Position numbers and translations under genes: made by a program. A model generated the notes under the pieces. The model did no database searches and was not told the origin of the DNA. It saw only the letters and a program-made list of their open reading frames with translations. Below are positions 36,923-47,200 of a DNA stretch of 64,000 bases, piece by piece. Position 1 is the stretch's first letter; each line of letters opens with the position of its first letter. Source of the DNA: UTCHB3 sp964431385 (GTDB taxonomy: Bacteria > Bacteroidota > Ignavibacteria > Ignavibacteriales > Ignavibacteriaceae); contig CAYSJM010000010.1 of the NCBI GenBank assembly GCA_964431385.1, positions 17,896-81,895 of the forward strand, given 5' to 3'.

Positions 36923-38597
36923 TAGCCAACCGAAACAAAGTATAATTATCAGGATCGAGTTGAAATTTAACAGGTTTAAATTCCAGTTCGGTTTTTAATA
37001 CATTTTCTTTTTTATCTACTCTAAAAGACTTGGTAGATAATTTTCCACTGCCCGAAAATTTAACATCGAGCAAAAAATTGTAAATTCTTTTTTCTTCTTG
37101 TATTTGATTCAATTTTAAAGAGACTTCATATCGCCCGTTTTTTTCCTGAACCTTCATCTCACCGGGTTCGAGGGTTAAAACTCCCTCACCTTCAAATAGC
37201 CATTGATCGAAAAAATATCCAAAATCTTTTCCCGATATTTTGTTTGCAAGGATAATCATTTTTTGCGTGTTTGAGTTCAAAAACTTGTTCGTTTCATAAT
37301 ATTCTCTCAAGAATTTGAAAAAAACTTCATCTCCCATTTCATGTCTTAACATACGAAGTATCCATGCACCCTTTATATATACACCCGTTGAGAACAGTTC
37401 TTCAGATGCATAGATGGGACCAGGAAAATACTGAGGATTTTTCTCCTGTTCCAGTACACCGTTCAGGTAATCTTTTCCTTCTTCCTTGCCGCTTCCTTCA
37501 AGATATAACCATTCGGTGAAAGTTGCAAATCCCTCATTTAACCAAATATCTTTCCATGATTCCGGAGAAACAGAATTTCCAAACCATTGATGCCCAAGTT
37601 CGTGAACAAAAATATTTGTGTTTGATGGGTAGTTATCTATAAAACCACTCCCAAATCCGGAAGCAGTCTGGTACTCCATCGCACCCATTTGCCATAAAAA
37701 TGCCACTACAGAATATTTTTCTCCCTGGAATGGATACTCTCCCAAATATTTTTCAAGTATTCTGATAAAATCTTTATGGTCGTCGATAATTCTTTTCAAT
37801 TTCCCTTTTTGCCAGGGAAATCCGTAAATTGAAAGTTCAAGACTGTCGCCACTTATACTTCTTGTTTTTTCACTTTGTTGAATATATTTAGACGAATAAA
37901 ACGAAATTAAGTAAGAAGCAACGGGATAGTTTGTGCTCCAGTAAAAGGTTTTTGTTGCAGAACCACTATTTGTGACCACAGAATCCATCTTTCCTAAAGA
38001 AACAGAGGTGAAGGTTGAATCATTAGATATTGCGAAAGAAAGCGTGGCTTTATCATCAGGTTGGTCTTTGCATAACAACCAGTCTCTTGCGTTCTCAGGT
38101 TCATTAAGAGTGTAAATTACTTCAAGACCGTTGATTTTACCAAAAAAGAAGTTTTTCCGTTTTGATGGATTACCCGAATATTTGGCGGTAATTTCTATCG
38201 TGTCCTTCTTAATCTGCACTACATTTATCGATATTTTATCTTCATTTCGGGTAAAATCCACCTTTTTACCATCTACTTTGATTTCTGCTACCGAGAGATC
38301 TTTCGATAAGTCAAGAGTTATCTCCCCATCTTTTTTGTTTTTCACTAACAAAATAGAAACTGTTGATTCTATGAGCTTTTTGGAGTGATCCAGTTTTAAA
38401 TTGATATCGTAATGCAGAACATCGATTTTATTTTCCGAATCCAATCTGGTTTCAACCATCTGTTTCCTGAAGCCAAACCATTCGTACGAGTTTGGTGAGT
38501 CACTCAAATGTTGGAATAAACTGTTCCAGCCAAATAAAAAGCCAAATATTGAAGAGAGTATAAAAATAATCACAAGCTTTGAATTTTGAAATTTCAT
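36915..38597 (-). CDS. M1-family zinc metallopeptidase
   Basis: About 560 residues from ATG 38597 (MKFQNSKLVIIFILSSIFGF, a signal anchor or signal peptide); the open frame continues to 38663 but adds an unlikely leader. Zinc site HELGHQWFG near residue 332 with the third ligand Glu in NEGFATFTEW, as in gluzincins, and the substrate-exopeptidase motif in the variant form GAMEYQTASG. N-terminal beta-saddle domain precedes it; the C-terminal helical domain of long aminopeptidases is absent, as in short M1 members. Likely an exported aminopeptidase that trims peptides in the periplasm. Its stop overlaps lpxH-like by 8 bp. Confidence 0.88.
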   Translation of the reverse strand: MKFQNSKLVIIFILSSIFGFLFGWNSLFQHLSDSPNSYEWFGFRKQMVETRLDSENKIDVLHYDINLKLDHSKKLIESTVSILLVKNKKDGEITLDLSKDLSVAEIKVDGKKVDFTRNEDKISINVVQIKKDTIEITAKYSGNPSKRKNFFFGKINGLEVIYTLNEPENARDWLLCKDQPDDKATLSFAISNDSTFTSVSLGKMDSVVTNSGSATKTFYWSTNYPVASYLISFYSSKYIQQSEKTRSISGDSLELSIYGFPWQKGKLKRIIDDHKDFIRILEKYLGEYPFQGEKYSVVAFLWQMGAMEYQTASGFGSGFIDNYPSNTNIFVHELGHQWFGNSVSPESWKDIWLNEGFATFTEWLYLEGSGKEEGKDYLNGVLEQEKNPQYFPGPIYASEELFSTGVYIKGAWILRMLRHEMGDEVFFKFLREYYETNKFLNSNTQKMIILANKISGKDFGYFFDQWLFEGEGVLTLEPGEMKVQEKNGRYEVSLKLNQIQEEKRIYNFLLDVKFSGSGKLSTKSFRVDKKENVLKTELEFKPVKFQLDPDNYTLFRLAND

Positions 38598-38788
38598 ATT
38601 GCCAAAAATAACCATTCGATATAAATATTCACTCCAAAATTTGGGTAGTGAAGTCCTATCCATTACCTCTTAAAGTGTGGAACCCAACTTTTGTCGGTCA
38701 GTTTATTCACTTTGCCGAATAGTAAAATTTGTAAAAATGAAAGAAATTAATTTTGATCATCGAATTTTAATCTTTATGAAAGAAAACA

Positions 38789-39175
38789 ATGATCGTATAT
38801 GTTTATGTAATCGCAGCAACCATCGGTTTACTCACAATCGGCTTCAGCATCATATCAGCCATCATGCTCTCAAGAAAAACAGTCGTACAGATTGATCCGG
38901 TAAATTCAGCCACACTTCTGAAATACTCTGTATTCGATAACCACAGAGATGTCCCTTATTCCAACACTGAAATTAAAACTGAATTTGAGGATGAAGTTGC
39001 AGATCAATACGAAGAGATGTATAATTACAAAAGAAGTGGATTTGCGGAAGAAGTTAACTATTATCCTCACGCACTTCGCGATTTTCGGACAGCCGGCAGC
39101 AGAATAATGAGACCTGCAACCAATAATTTAAGAGTTTACAACTCAAGCCGCCCTGCTCCGATGCAATTCAGATAA
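38789..39175 (+). CDS. Small membrane-anchored hypothetical protein
   Basis: 128 residues: one N-terminal membrane helix (about 3-28, VYVIAATIGLLTIGFSIISA), then a hydrophilic, tyrosine- and acid-rich region (FEDEVADQYEEMYNYKRSGF) and a basic, proline-containing tail. No family recognised. It is a stand-alone gene with a good terminator 25 bp downstream and diverges from the M1 peptidase gene across about 190 bp. Confidence 0.6.
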   Translation: MIVYVYVIAATIGLLTIGFSIISAIMLSRKTVVQIDPVNSATLLKYSVFDNHRDVPYSNTEIKTEFEDEVADQYEEMYNYKRSGFAEEVNYYPHALRDFRTAGSRIMRPATNNLRVYNSSRPAPMQFR

Positions 39176-39199
39176 GAGATTTATTTCTTTCATAATTTG

Positions 39200-39232
39200 A
39201 GGCTGTCCCTAATTTGGGATGGCCTTTTTTAT
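39200..39232 (+). terminator. Rho-independent terminator
   Basis: 10-bp stem AGGCTGTCCC/GGGATGGCCT (two wobble pairs), 6-nt loop, then a T-run of eight. Ends the 38789-39175 gene. Confidence 0.85.
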
Positions 39233-39262
39233 TTTAAAAACCTCCGTATTAATCGTTTTCAA

Positions 39263-39293
39263 TTTGTTATTAAAAAAAAATGTTGTAAATTTA
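39263..39293 (+). promoter_or_regulatory. Candidate Bacteroidota-type promoter
   Basis: TTTG (39263-39266), a 19-bp A-rich spacer, and TAAATTTA (39286-39293) resemble the -33 TTTG and -7 TAnnTTTG boxes of Bacteroidota primary-sigma promoters. It would start transcription about 60 bp before the gene at 39361. Confidence 0.45.
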
Positions 39294-39360
39294 GGAGTTA
39301 ACTCAAATAACTCTCTTACCCCGCGTGGAGAATCATCAATACAATCAAAGGAGTGTTCTA

Positions 39361-41058
39361 ATGAAAAGAGCAACAACTTTTTTAATGTCCTTTTTTCTCA
39401 TAGTGGCTTTTATAAATCTGGAAGCTACAAATATCAAAAATCTTAAAAAAGATGAAGGTCGAGGCAGAGGTTACACCGAAGATGGCACATGGACCATGCA
39501 AAATACCGGATTTGCAACGGCTTCCAGAGGTATAAACTATATCTCTATCGTTAATAATAATGTTGTTTGGGCTGCTGCCTACAATGGAACATCAACCACC
39601 ACTTATATTACCGAATTTACAATGACTACCAATGGTGGAACCACATGGACACCAAGAACTGTAACCGGTTATACAAGCGGTTGGGGATCTTCCATGATTT
39701 TTGCCACAAGTGCTACAACAGCTTATTTACCCGTCTTTAATGCATCTGCTGGTGGTGGAAGAATCTTGAAAACCACTGACGGCGGTGTTACTTTCACCCA
39801 CCAGTCAACTGCTGCTTTTGCTGCTCCAGCCGGATTCCCAAATGTGCTTCACTTCTTTAACGAGAATGATGGATTTACAATGGGCGATCCTAATGGTGGA
39901 TATTTTGAAATCTACACCACTTCAGATGGTGGAACAAACTGGAATAGAGTGCCACAAGCTAACATCCCCCCTCCTGCTGCTGCAGATGAATATGGAGTTG
40001 TTGGATATTATTCAGCAGTTGGTAACACCGCATGGTTCACAACCAACAAAGGTCGTATCATGAAAACAACTGATAAAGGTGCTACCTGGTCAGTTTTAAC
40101 CACTCCTATCGCTGTTGGAAATCAGTTCAAAATTGAGATGAAAGATGCAATGAACGGCATCATCCTTGATGTAGTTGCCGCCACACCTCTCTATTATAGA
40201 ACTACTGATGGCGGTGCAAACTGGACTCCACTACTCCCAACAGGTAATTTCTTTGATGGCGATTTCTGCTATGTACCCGGTACTTTAAATGCTTTCGTTT
40301 CTACAGGAAGTGCAACCGGATTCACCGGAGCTTCTTATTCATTGGATAATGGTTCAACTTGGACTGATTTTAGCGGTACCCTTGGTGTTCAACATCTCGC
40401 AGTTTCATTCTTTGATAACACAACTGGTTGGGCTGGTGCTTTTAATACAAGTGCAACAGTTGGTGGAATTTACAAATTTAACGGTCAGGTTGATCCTGTT
40501 CCTGTTGAATTAACTTCATTTACTGCAAATGCATCACAAAGTTCAGTTGTTCTCGTTTGGGAAACTGCTACTGAAGTTAACAACTATGGTTTCGAAATTG
40601 AAAGAAGTTTTGATAATACCAACTTCTCAACTCTTGGATTTGTAAAAGGAAAAGGTTCTACCACCGAAAAACAAATCTATTCATTCACCGATCAGACATC
40701 CCTTACCGGAAAAACATATTACAGACTCCGTCAGGTTGATTTTGATGGCAGATTTGAATATTCTGAAGTGATTTCAGTTGAAAATACAATTCCGGAAAGT
40801 TTCTCACTTAACCAGAACTTCCCAAATCCATTCAACCCTTCAACAAGAATCCAATTCTCGATTCCACAAGAAACTCAGGTTGAACTGGCAATTTATGATG
40901 CTACGGGAAAACTTGTTGAAAACCTCGTTTCTGAAGTTAAAGCAGCCGGATATCATGAAGTAATTTGGAATGCAACTAATAATGCTTCCGGAATCTATTT
41001 CGCTCAGATTAAAGCAGGAAAATTTGTTAAAAACATTAAAATGACTTTAATGAAATAA
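39361..41058 (+). CDS. Secreted YCF48/BNR-like beta-propeller protein with T9SS sorting domain
   Basis: 565 residues from ATG 39361, chosen for the AAGGAG nine bases upstream and the signal peptide MKRATTFLMSFFLIVAF; the frame is open a further 12 codons. Residues 30-380 hold five propeller-type repeats with the Asp-box-like core (ILKTTDGGVTF, IYTTSDGGTNW, IMKTTDKGATW, YRTTDGGANW, YSLDNGSTWTD). Then comes a fibronectin-like domain (ELTSFTANASQSSVVLVWET) and a T9SS type A sorting domain from NQNFPNPFNPSTRIQF to the end. Expected outside the cell. Flanked by its own promoter candidate and terminator, so monocistronic. Confidence 0.88.
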   Translation: MKRATTFLMSFFLIVAFINLEATNIKNLKKDEGRGRGYTEDGTWTMQNTGFATASRGINYISIVNNNVVWAAAYNGTSTTTYITEFTMTTNGGTTWTPRTVTGYTSGWGSSMIFATSATTAYLPVFNASAGGGRILKTTDGGVTFTHQSTAAFAAPAGFPNVLHFFNENDGFTMGDPNGGYFEIYTTSDGGTNWNRVPQANIPPPAAADEYGVVGYYSAVGNTAWFTTNKGRIMKTTDKGATWSVLTTPIAVGNQFKIEMKDAMNGIILDVVAATPLYYRTTDGGANWTPLLPTGNFFDGDFCYVPGTLNAFVSTGSATGFTGASYSLDNGSTWTDFSGTLGVQHLAVSFFDNTTGWAGAFNTSATVGGIYKFNGQVDPVPVELTSFTANASQSSVVLVWETATEVNNYGFEIERSFDNTNFSTLGFVKGKGSTTEKQIYSFTDQTSLTGKTYYRLRQVDFDGRFEYSEVISVENTIPESFSLNQNFPNPFNPSTRIQFSIPQETQVELAIYDATGKLVENLVSEVKAAGYHEVIWNATNNASGIYFAQIKAGKFVKNIKMTLMK

Positions 41059-41081
41059 TCCCAACTGAGTAAAAATTAAAA

Positions 41082-41118
41082 AGAGGTTGATCATTTAATT
41101 GGTCAGCCTCTTTTTTTT
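41082..41118. terminator. Terminator between convergent T9SS protein and queC genes
   Basis: 12-bp stem AGAGGTTGATCA/TGGTCAGCCTCT with two wobble pairs and a 6-nt loop, followed by eight T on the plus strand and preceded by an A-run, so it can serve the minus-strand queC gene as well. Confidence 0.88.
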
Positions 41119-41130
41119 GTCAATTCCTGG

Positions 41131-41820
41131 CTAAATTGCATACCGGACAGGATCGGAGACATGGGCCTGTTCAAACCCGTGCTTCCGTAAGATGCAACTG
41201 TCGCACTCGCCACATGATGTTCCATCAGGTAATGGATCGTAACACGAATGTGTTATAGAATAATCCACCCCGAGTTTTAGACCCAACTCAATTATCTCTT
41301 TTTTGCTCAGTTTTTGAAGTGGTGCATGAATTTTAAGATGTGTAGTTCCCTCTACGCCTACTTTCGTAGCCAGGTTTGCCATTTTTTCGAATGAATCGAT
41401 ATATTCAGGTCTGCAATCAGGATAACCACTGTAATCAATCGCATTTACACCAATAAATATGTCGCTTACCTGCAATACTTCGGCGTAAGCCAATGCGTAC
41501 GAGAGAAATATGGTATTTCGTGCCGGCACATAAGTGATCGGAATATTTTTCGACATTTCTTCCTCTTCTCGGTGTTTTGGTACTTCAATCCCGGATGTTA
41601 GGGCAGAACCACCAATTACTTTCATATCGATATCGATTACAAGGTGTCGTTTAGCCTCAAAATATTTTGCAACTTTTGATGCTGACTCCAATTCCTGATG
41701 ATGTCTCTGCCCATAGTTAAAACTAAGACAATAGACTTCGAATCCCAGATCTTTTGCGACTGCGACGACGGTTGTCGAGTCCAATCCCCCACTTGTTAAT
41801 ACTACTGCTTTTTTTGCCAT
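41131..41820 (-). CDS. queC: 7-cyano-7-deazaguanine synthase QueC
   Basis: 229 residues, the family's usual length. N-terminal ATP-pyrophosphatase loop LTSGGLDSTT; C-terminal zinc-binding cysteines in HSCYDPLPDGTSCGECDSCILRK. Converts 7-carboxy-7-deazaguanine, ammonia and ATP to preQ0 in queuosine synthesis. It stands alone; no queD, queE or queF is in the window and no preQ1 riboswitch could be recognised in its short leader. Confidence 0.96.
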   Translation of the reverse strand: MAKKAVVLTSGGLDSTTVVAVAKDLGFEVYCLSFNYGQRHHQELESASKVAKYFEAKRHLVIDIDMKVIGGSALTSGIEVPKHREEEEMSKNIPITYVPARNTIFLSYALAYAEVLQVSDIFIGVNAIDYSGYPDCRPEYIDSFEKMANLATKVGVEGTTHLKIHAPLQKLSKKEIIELGLKLGVDYSITHSCYDPLPDGTSCGECDSCILRKHGFEQAHVSDPVRYAI

Positions 41821-42023
41821 CTTCTAACTTTTAATTTTTCGGAAAAATTAAGAATTTAAGACCTAAATTTAATCAAAGAGGAGTAGTTCACAAATTAATG
41901 GCTTATGGTAGTTCGACTTATCTCTTGTATTATAAATTCTTTCAAGTTAAATTAAAAGTTTGTTTTGAGTTTTTATATTAGATACTTCATAAACCAAATT
42001 GCGTTTCCCCCGGAGGAGAACTG

Positions 42024-43802
42024 ATGCATAAATATTTTTTCATATTAACCATTTTTTCATTTTCGATTTTCGCTCAGTCCAAGAGCAATCCGGAAATCAC
42101 CTCTCAAGAAATTTTTGAGCATATTAAATTTTTGGCTTCTGATGAATTGGAAGGACGGTCACCCGGAAGTGGAAAAGATATAGTGGCAGCAAACTATATA
42201 AGGGAGGTACTGCTCAAATCAGGAATTACACTCCTTGGAGAAAAAGGATTCCAGCATTTTGAAGTGAGCGGTGGTTCAAAAATAAGCGAAAAAAGTGCCT
42301 TAAACTTCAATAATGCCGATTTCTCATTTGACAAAGATTTCACCCCCCTTTCAATTTCAGCCTCGGGCGATATTTCAGCGGAAGTAGTTTTTTGTGGTTA
42401 CGGTTTTGTGATAAACGATCCAAAACTTAAAGTAAATGATTACTCAACAGATGTAAAAGGCAAATGGGTAATGGTTTTAAGAGCCGCTCCTGAAATCTCG
42501 GGAATGAAAGACCTTTTTGAGAGCCACTCTTCTCTCAGAAAGAAAATAATTACAGCGAAAGATAACGGTGCCGCCGGTGTAATTTTTGTGAACGGATACG
42601 ATTTTGATAAAAATGACAACCTCGTAAACAGTGCACAAGGTGCCGGTGAACCCGATGCCGGAATTCCTGCAATCCATATCACAAGAGATCTGGCAGAAAA
42701 GATTCTCAAAAGTTCAGGTAAAACCCTCGCACAACTTGAATCTGCTCTAAAGGCAAACATCAGTCAATCCGTCTCTTTCAACACTTCATCAATGGTAAAA
42801 GCAACCACAATCGTAACCAGGACTAAAAAACCGACTGTAAATGTGATCGGTATGATTGAAGGGAGCGACCCAGTACTAAAAAATGAATTTATTGTTGTTG
42901 GAGCACACTTCGACCACTTGGGATGGGGCGGACCTGGTTCAGGAAGTAGAAGAGCAGATACAATCGCAATTCACAATGGAGCGGATGATAATGCATCCGG
43001 CACGGCAACAGCTCTCGAAATAGTTGAAAAGTTAGCAGCAAACAAAGGCAAAATGAAAAGAAGTATCATATTTCTTGCTTTTGGGGCTGAAGAAATGGGG
43101 CTGCTTGGCTCAAAGTATTTTACAGAAAATCCCGTTAAGGAATTACGAAACATCAAATTAATGGTCAATCTCGACATGGTGGGCAGACTAAACGCTGAGA
43201 CTAAAGTCTTGAGTGTGGGTGGCACCGGAACCGCAGTGGAATTTGAAAAATACATCGATAAATATATCAATGCTTCAGGACTACAGGTTAAAAAATCACC
43301 CGAGGGATACGGACCTTCAGATCACGCATCATTTTATTCCAAAGACATTCCCGTTCTCTTTTTCTTCACGGGGGTTCATGATGATTACCACACTCCATTT
43401 GATGATTATGAAAAAATAAATTCAGAAGGAGCCAAAATTATCGGAGATCTGGCTTATAATATCGTGATGGACATAGCAAATACTGATGTTCCACCTGTGT
43501 TTCAACTCGCCGGACCAAAGGAAAGACCAAAAGACTCTCCGGGCTACAAAGTATCGCTCGGCATCATGCCTGATATGTCAGCCTCTGATATCGTTGGCGT
43601 TAGAGCAGAAACCGTTATACCAGACCGCCCTGCACACAAAGCGGGAATGTTAAAAGGTGATATAATTACTGCGATTAATGGTAAACCGGTTAAAGATTTA
43701 TATGAGTATATGGAAAGACTCGCTGAACTTAAAAAGGGTGATCTCGTTGATGTCACCATAACAAGAGGAACACAAAGTCTAATTTTAAAGGTCCAGCTTT
43801 AA
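42024..43802 (+). CDS. Exported M28-family aminopeptidase with PA and PDZ domains
   Basis: 592 residues with a signal peptide (MHKYFFILTIFSFSIFAQS) and a strong ribosome-binding site GGAGGAG six bases before the ATG. After a lead segment (SDELEGRSPGSGKD) comes a PA insert (about 110-240). The M28 catalytic domain follows, with zinc and catalytic residues in GAHFDHLGWGG, NGADDNASGTA, FGAEEMGLLGS, NLDMVGRL and HDDYHTPFDD. A C-terminal PDZ domain (about 510-590) contains HKAGMLKGDIITAINGKPV. Likely removes N-terminal residues from peptides in the periplasm or outside. Its stop is followed by a 10-bp hairpin. Confidence 0.92.
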   Translation: MHKYFFILTIFSFSIFAQSKSNPEITSQEIFEHIKFLASDELEGRSPGSGKDIVAANYIREVLLKSGITLLGEKGFQHFEVSGGSKISEKSALNFNNADFSFDKDFTPLSISASGDISAEVVFCGYGFVINDPKLKVNDYSTDVKGKWVMVLRAAPEISGMKDLFESHSSLRKKIITAKDNGAAGVIFVNGYDFDKNDNLVNSAQGAGEPDAGIPAIHITRDLAEKILKSSGKTLAQLESALKANISQSVSFNTSSMVKATTIVTRTKKPTVNVIGMIEGSDPVLKNEFIVVGAHFDHLGWGGPGSGSRRADTIAIHNGADDNASGTATALEIVEKLAANKGKMKRSIIFLAFGAEEMGLLGSKYFTENPVKELRNIKLMVNLDMVGRLNAETKVLSVGGTGTAVEFEKYIDKYINASGLQVKKSPEGYGPSDHASFYSKDIPVLFFFTGVHDDYHTPFDDYEKINSEGAKIIGDLAYNIVMDIANTDVPPVFQLAGPKERPKDSPGYKVSLGIMPDMSASDIVGVRAETVIPDRPAHKAGMLKGDIITAINGKPVKDLYEYMERLAELKKGDLVDVTITRGTQSLILKVQL

Positions 43803-43815
43803 TCTTATTTTGGAT

Positions 43816-43847
43816 GTGCAGAGATTAATAATTTTTGATCTCTGCAC
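43816..43847 (+). terminator. Possible terminator hairpin after the M28 gene
   Basis: Perfect 10-bp inverted repeat GTGCAGAGAT/ATCTCTGCAC with a 12-nt loop, 13 bp past the stop codon. No T-run follows, so termination may be weak or Rho-assisted. Confidence 0.5.
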
Positions 43848-43918
43848 TGACTTTAAAGTATATAACTTGCAAATGCGTTTTTGGGCTATAAAGATGGTTT
43901 CTTTCCAATTTTAGGAAT

Positions 43919-44139
43919 TTACCCACAAGTTATCAACATTTTTGTGGAAATGTTTATAAACAATTCAGTCAACAAATTCAAATAAAAACTTCCCTTTTTC
44001 AAAATATTTTTTTTCTTTTTTGACATTTTTTCTCTTTCAGGTCAATTTTAGCTGTGAATTGACAAAATTTTATTAAATTTCGTGTGTTTTAATAAGAGTA
44101 GTCGCATCATTCTAATTTAATACTAAAAAGTTATCAACA
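43919..44139. other. AT-rich region with clustered DnaA-box-like sites (candidate origin or DnaA target)
   Basis: Within 41 bp lie TTACCCACA (43919), TTATCAACA (43930), TGTGGAAAT (43943, reverse orientation) and TGTTTATAA (43951, reverse). A further exact TTATCAACA is at 44131. These are one- or two-base variants of the DnaA box TTATCCACA. CCACAA and TTGTGG form an inverted repeat around the second box. A T-rich, easily melted stretch (about 43982-44080) lies between. No replication gene flanks it. The remainder of the 428-bp gap holds nothing else recognisable. Confidence 0.4.
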
Positions 44140-44230
44140 ATTTCGAGTCAGAAGTGATGATAAATATATTTTCAGTTATAATATTTGCAGACTCCAATAA
44201 TTCTATCAATTTCACTTTTAAGAGCCCAAA

Positions 44231-47200
44231 ATGCCTCAGGACCAATTAGCCAAATTTCTTGATGAACAATATGTCATATCCGACTTGCCCTATCTTGAAA
44301 TTGGCGATTCGATTGTCCTCTCGGGTGTATCATATAAAATAATAGAATCCTTCTATAATATCGATTTTCTACCTGATGGATTTTATTATAAGGCCTCAAA
44401 TCATGAAAATGATCACTTTCTTATAAAGATACTTTTTAAGTTCAGGAATCCGGGTCTGGAGCCAAAAGCGGTTGTCCACACAGGTCTTTCTCATTTACAT
44501 CATGAATCACTGGCAACCCCGGTTGAGTTTGGCACAGGAATAAAGAAGTACAACTTCAAATATTGCTTCGAGATTTATGAATTGCCCGGTGATGTAGTGC
44601 CGCTCGTCAATGTCGATATCTCTGCCGCAGCTGTAAAAAACGGTTTACTGCCCCAAATTAAAGACCTGCTGGAATATCTTCACTCAAACGATATTTTTCT
44701 CCCCCATCTCCATCTTTGCAACATCTTTGTAGCCCCGGGAAAAACCCCGAGAATTGTTTTATTTGGATATGGGCATGCATTAATGAAAAGTAAATTCCCA
44801 TTTATCGAGAAGACTTCATTTTCCGAAGGGAATCTTTGTCGCTATTTTTATTCACCTGAAGTGGTGTCAGGACTCTATTCAGAAACAAGCGATTATTATT
44901 CTGCAGGTATGATTCTGCTCCGCTTATTCTACCCTGAATCATTCGATTCATCAGCCTATCGTACAATTATCAAAAACGGTGAAGAATTAAAACCGATTAT
45001 CGACTACAAAACCGATCTGTATGAAGTTAATACCATAATCGAAGGACTGACACTTCATGAGGAATTAAATAGATTTTCATCGAAAGAAATTGATGATCTT
45101 ATTAGTGGGAAAAGAGTTGTCCCTCTCTATTATGGCAGTTTTTTTCTGTTTAAAGATGATCTCGGCGAGCTTAAACTACACAACCTGGGTGACTTTGTAG
45201 AACTACTAAAAAATGAACCTGAACGATTCATTTCATTTAGCAAGTCTCCTCAAAATCTTAAAGCACTCTCAGATTGGTTTAACGGTCTCGAAGGCGTAAA
45301 GGACATTGCCGGATTAAAAAAGAGAATTATCCGATATCAAAATGTCCACCCTAAATATTTTATTGAAATAATTCTGAGGCATCTGCTGCCAAAGAAAAAT
45401 ATATTTCTCAACGAAATTGAATTCAAATTTGGCGAAAAAAGCGAGATAGAACAGAATCTGCAAATTTTCTTCAGAAATCTTGAACATATCCATTTTTACT
45501 ATCCTTCACATGATCTCTCTTTTGAGCTGTTTTGCTTTTTATTAGCTGCGAGCGAGATCAGCGAAACCGACCCTTCGGATTTTAAATTGTTAGCCGAAGC
45601 AAGAGACAAAATTTGTGGAATACTTGAAGTAAGTCCGGCAAATATCATCGATAGTTTCACAAATTCAACACTTAAAATTTCTCCATCCCGGTGGGCACTA
45701 ATCTTTCATGTTTTCATCCCGAAAAAATACTTTAGATCATTCGAAGGTACCAGAATACAAAAACTTGAGGACTTTGCATATTACCTTGCTCAACATCCCG
45801 AAGTAATGACTGATGAATTCCACTTTTATGATATGGTAAAATTTCTTGAGTCATTTAATATAACCGAAATAAAAGGAAGAACCTATAAAGAAATAGTGTT
45901 TGAAATTCTTGACTCAAAGGTAGAGTGCGAAATTAATATAGCGAGGATAGATGAAATTGAAGCAGGGAAATACAAAATGCTGTTTACATATCGTTACTCA
46001 CTAACAAACTATTTTAAGTTACAAGGTCAAGACCTCCCTTTCACTACAGAGATCAAACAACAACATAATTACGAGTTTAAAAAACGAGGTTTTAATGAAT
46101 CGAAGAAAACTCTAAAACACTTTTTCGGTTACCTCGAAAATGAATATTCAGTAAAGACAGAAAAAATTACCGAAGAGCAAAAAAATGTAATATTTCATCG
46201 ATTTGAAGAAATTCTTGCCACTAAAATTAAATGGCAGACAATCCTTATTAACATTTTAATAATCGCCGGTACCGGTTTTCTTATTTCAGAATTTGGTGTT
46301 GGTCTGGTACTCACAGAAAAGATCAAATGGTATCTTAGCTTAATGCCGGATTTCAACTTTTTTGTAGTTAGCATATTGCCATATATTCTGATGACCGGTT
46401 TTGTGAGCTCGTTATATTTTCTTTCACAAAATCTTAAATTAACGGGTTTTATTATTCTGTTAATCATGATTACTATTGGTGGAGGGTCATGGTGGTATTA
46501 CGACAGCACAACAAGGACAATTGATGATGAGGTTAATTCCCGCAAATTGATTTTAACAGAGCTCTACAAAGGTACCAACACAGAAGTGAAACCTCAAATA
46601 TTCACTCCTGCTGAAATGACATCACTATTCGATGTAACTTTTGGAATCGTAAATCCGGGTTATAAACCTCTTGTATCATATATAACAACACAGGATCGAT
46701 TTCAAGTAAAATCAGGGATAAAAATTCTCACTCGAACCCTTCGAAGATTGCAGGATGATTCTTACGCGGCAAAATTTGATTTCCCCGATATACTATCTCT
46801 TCCGGTTGAGAGAGCTGTTGCCGCTGTTAACATTCCCGACAATAGTGGATTTTTCAATAGTCTCGGCTATTTTTCATTTAAGCTTAATATGGAAAAAATT
46901 AAACTTGATGGGGACGCAAAATCAATTTTTGGTGTAGCTTTTAATCAATTTTATCTGATAATTTCAAAAGATGAAATAAAACTTTTCAAGAAAGAAGCTG
47001 AAGATAAAGGCGATAAAACTGATTTTGTAATTCTTAGTGAGATGGCTGGTTATGACTATTCGATAGAAGCCTCCGGACCCGATCGCGAAGTGATGCCTGC
47101 CGGGGTTTTGGAAAAACTTTTCAGCGAAAAAGAACTTGCGAAGGGGACTCTAAAACTTGTGAATGATGAATTTGACCTCGAAATAACTGCATTATTCTCC

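Noticed and set aside
41821..42023. preQ1 riboswitch upstream of queC
   Set aside because: The short leader shows no recognisable preQ1 aptamer pattern; only AT-rich sequence is visible.
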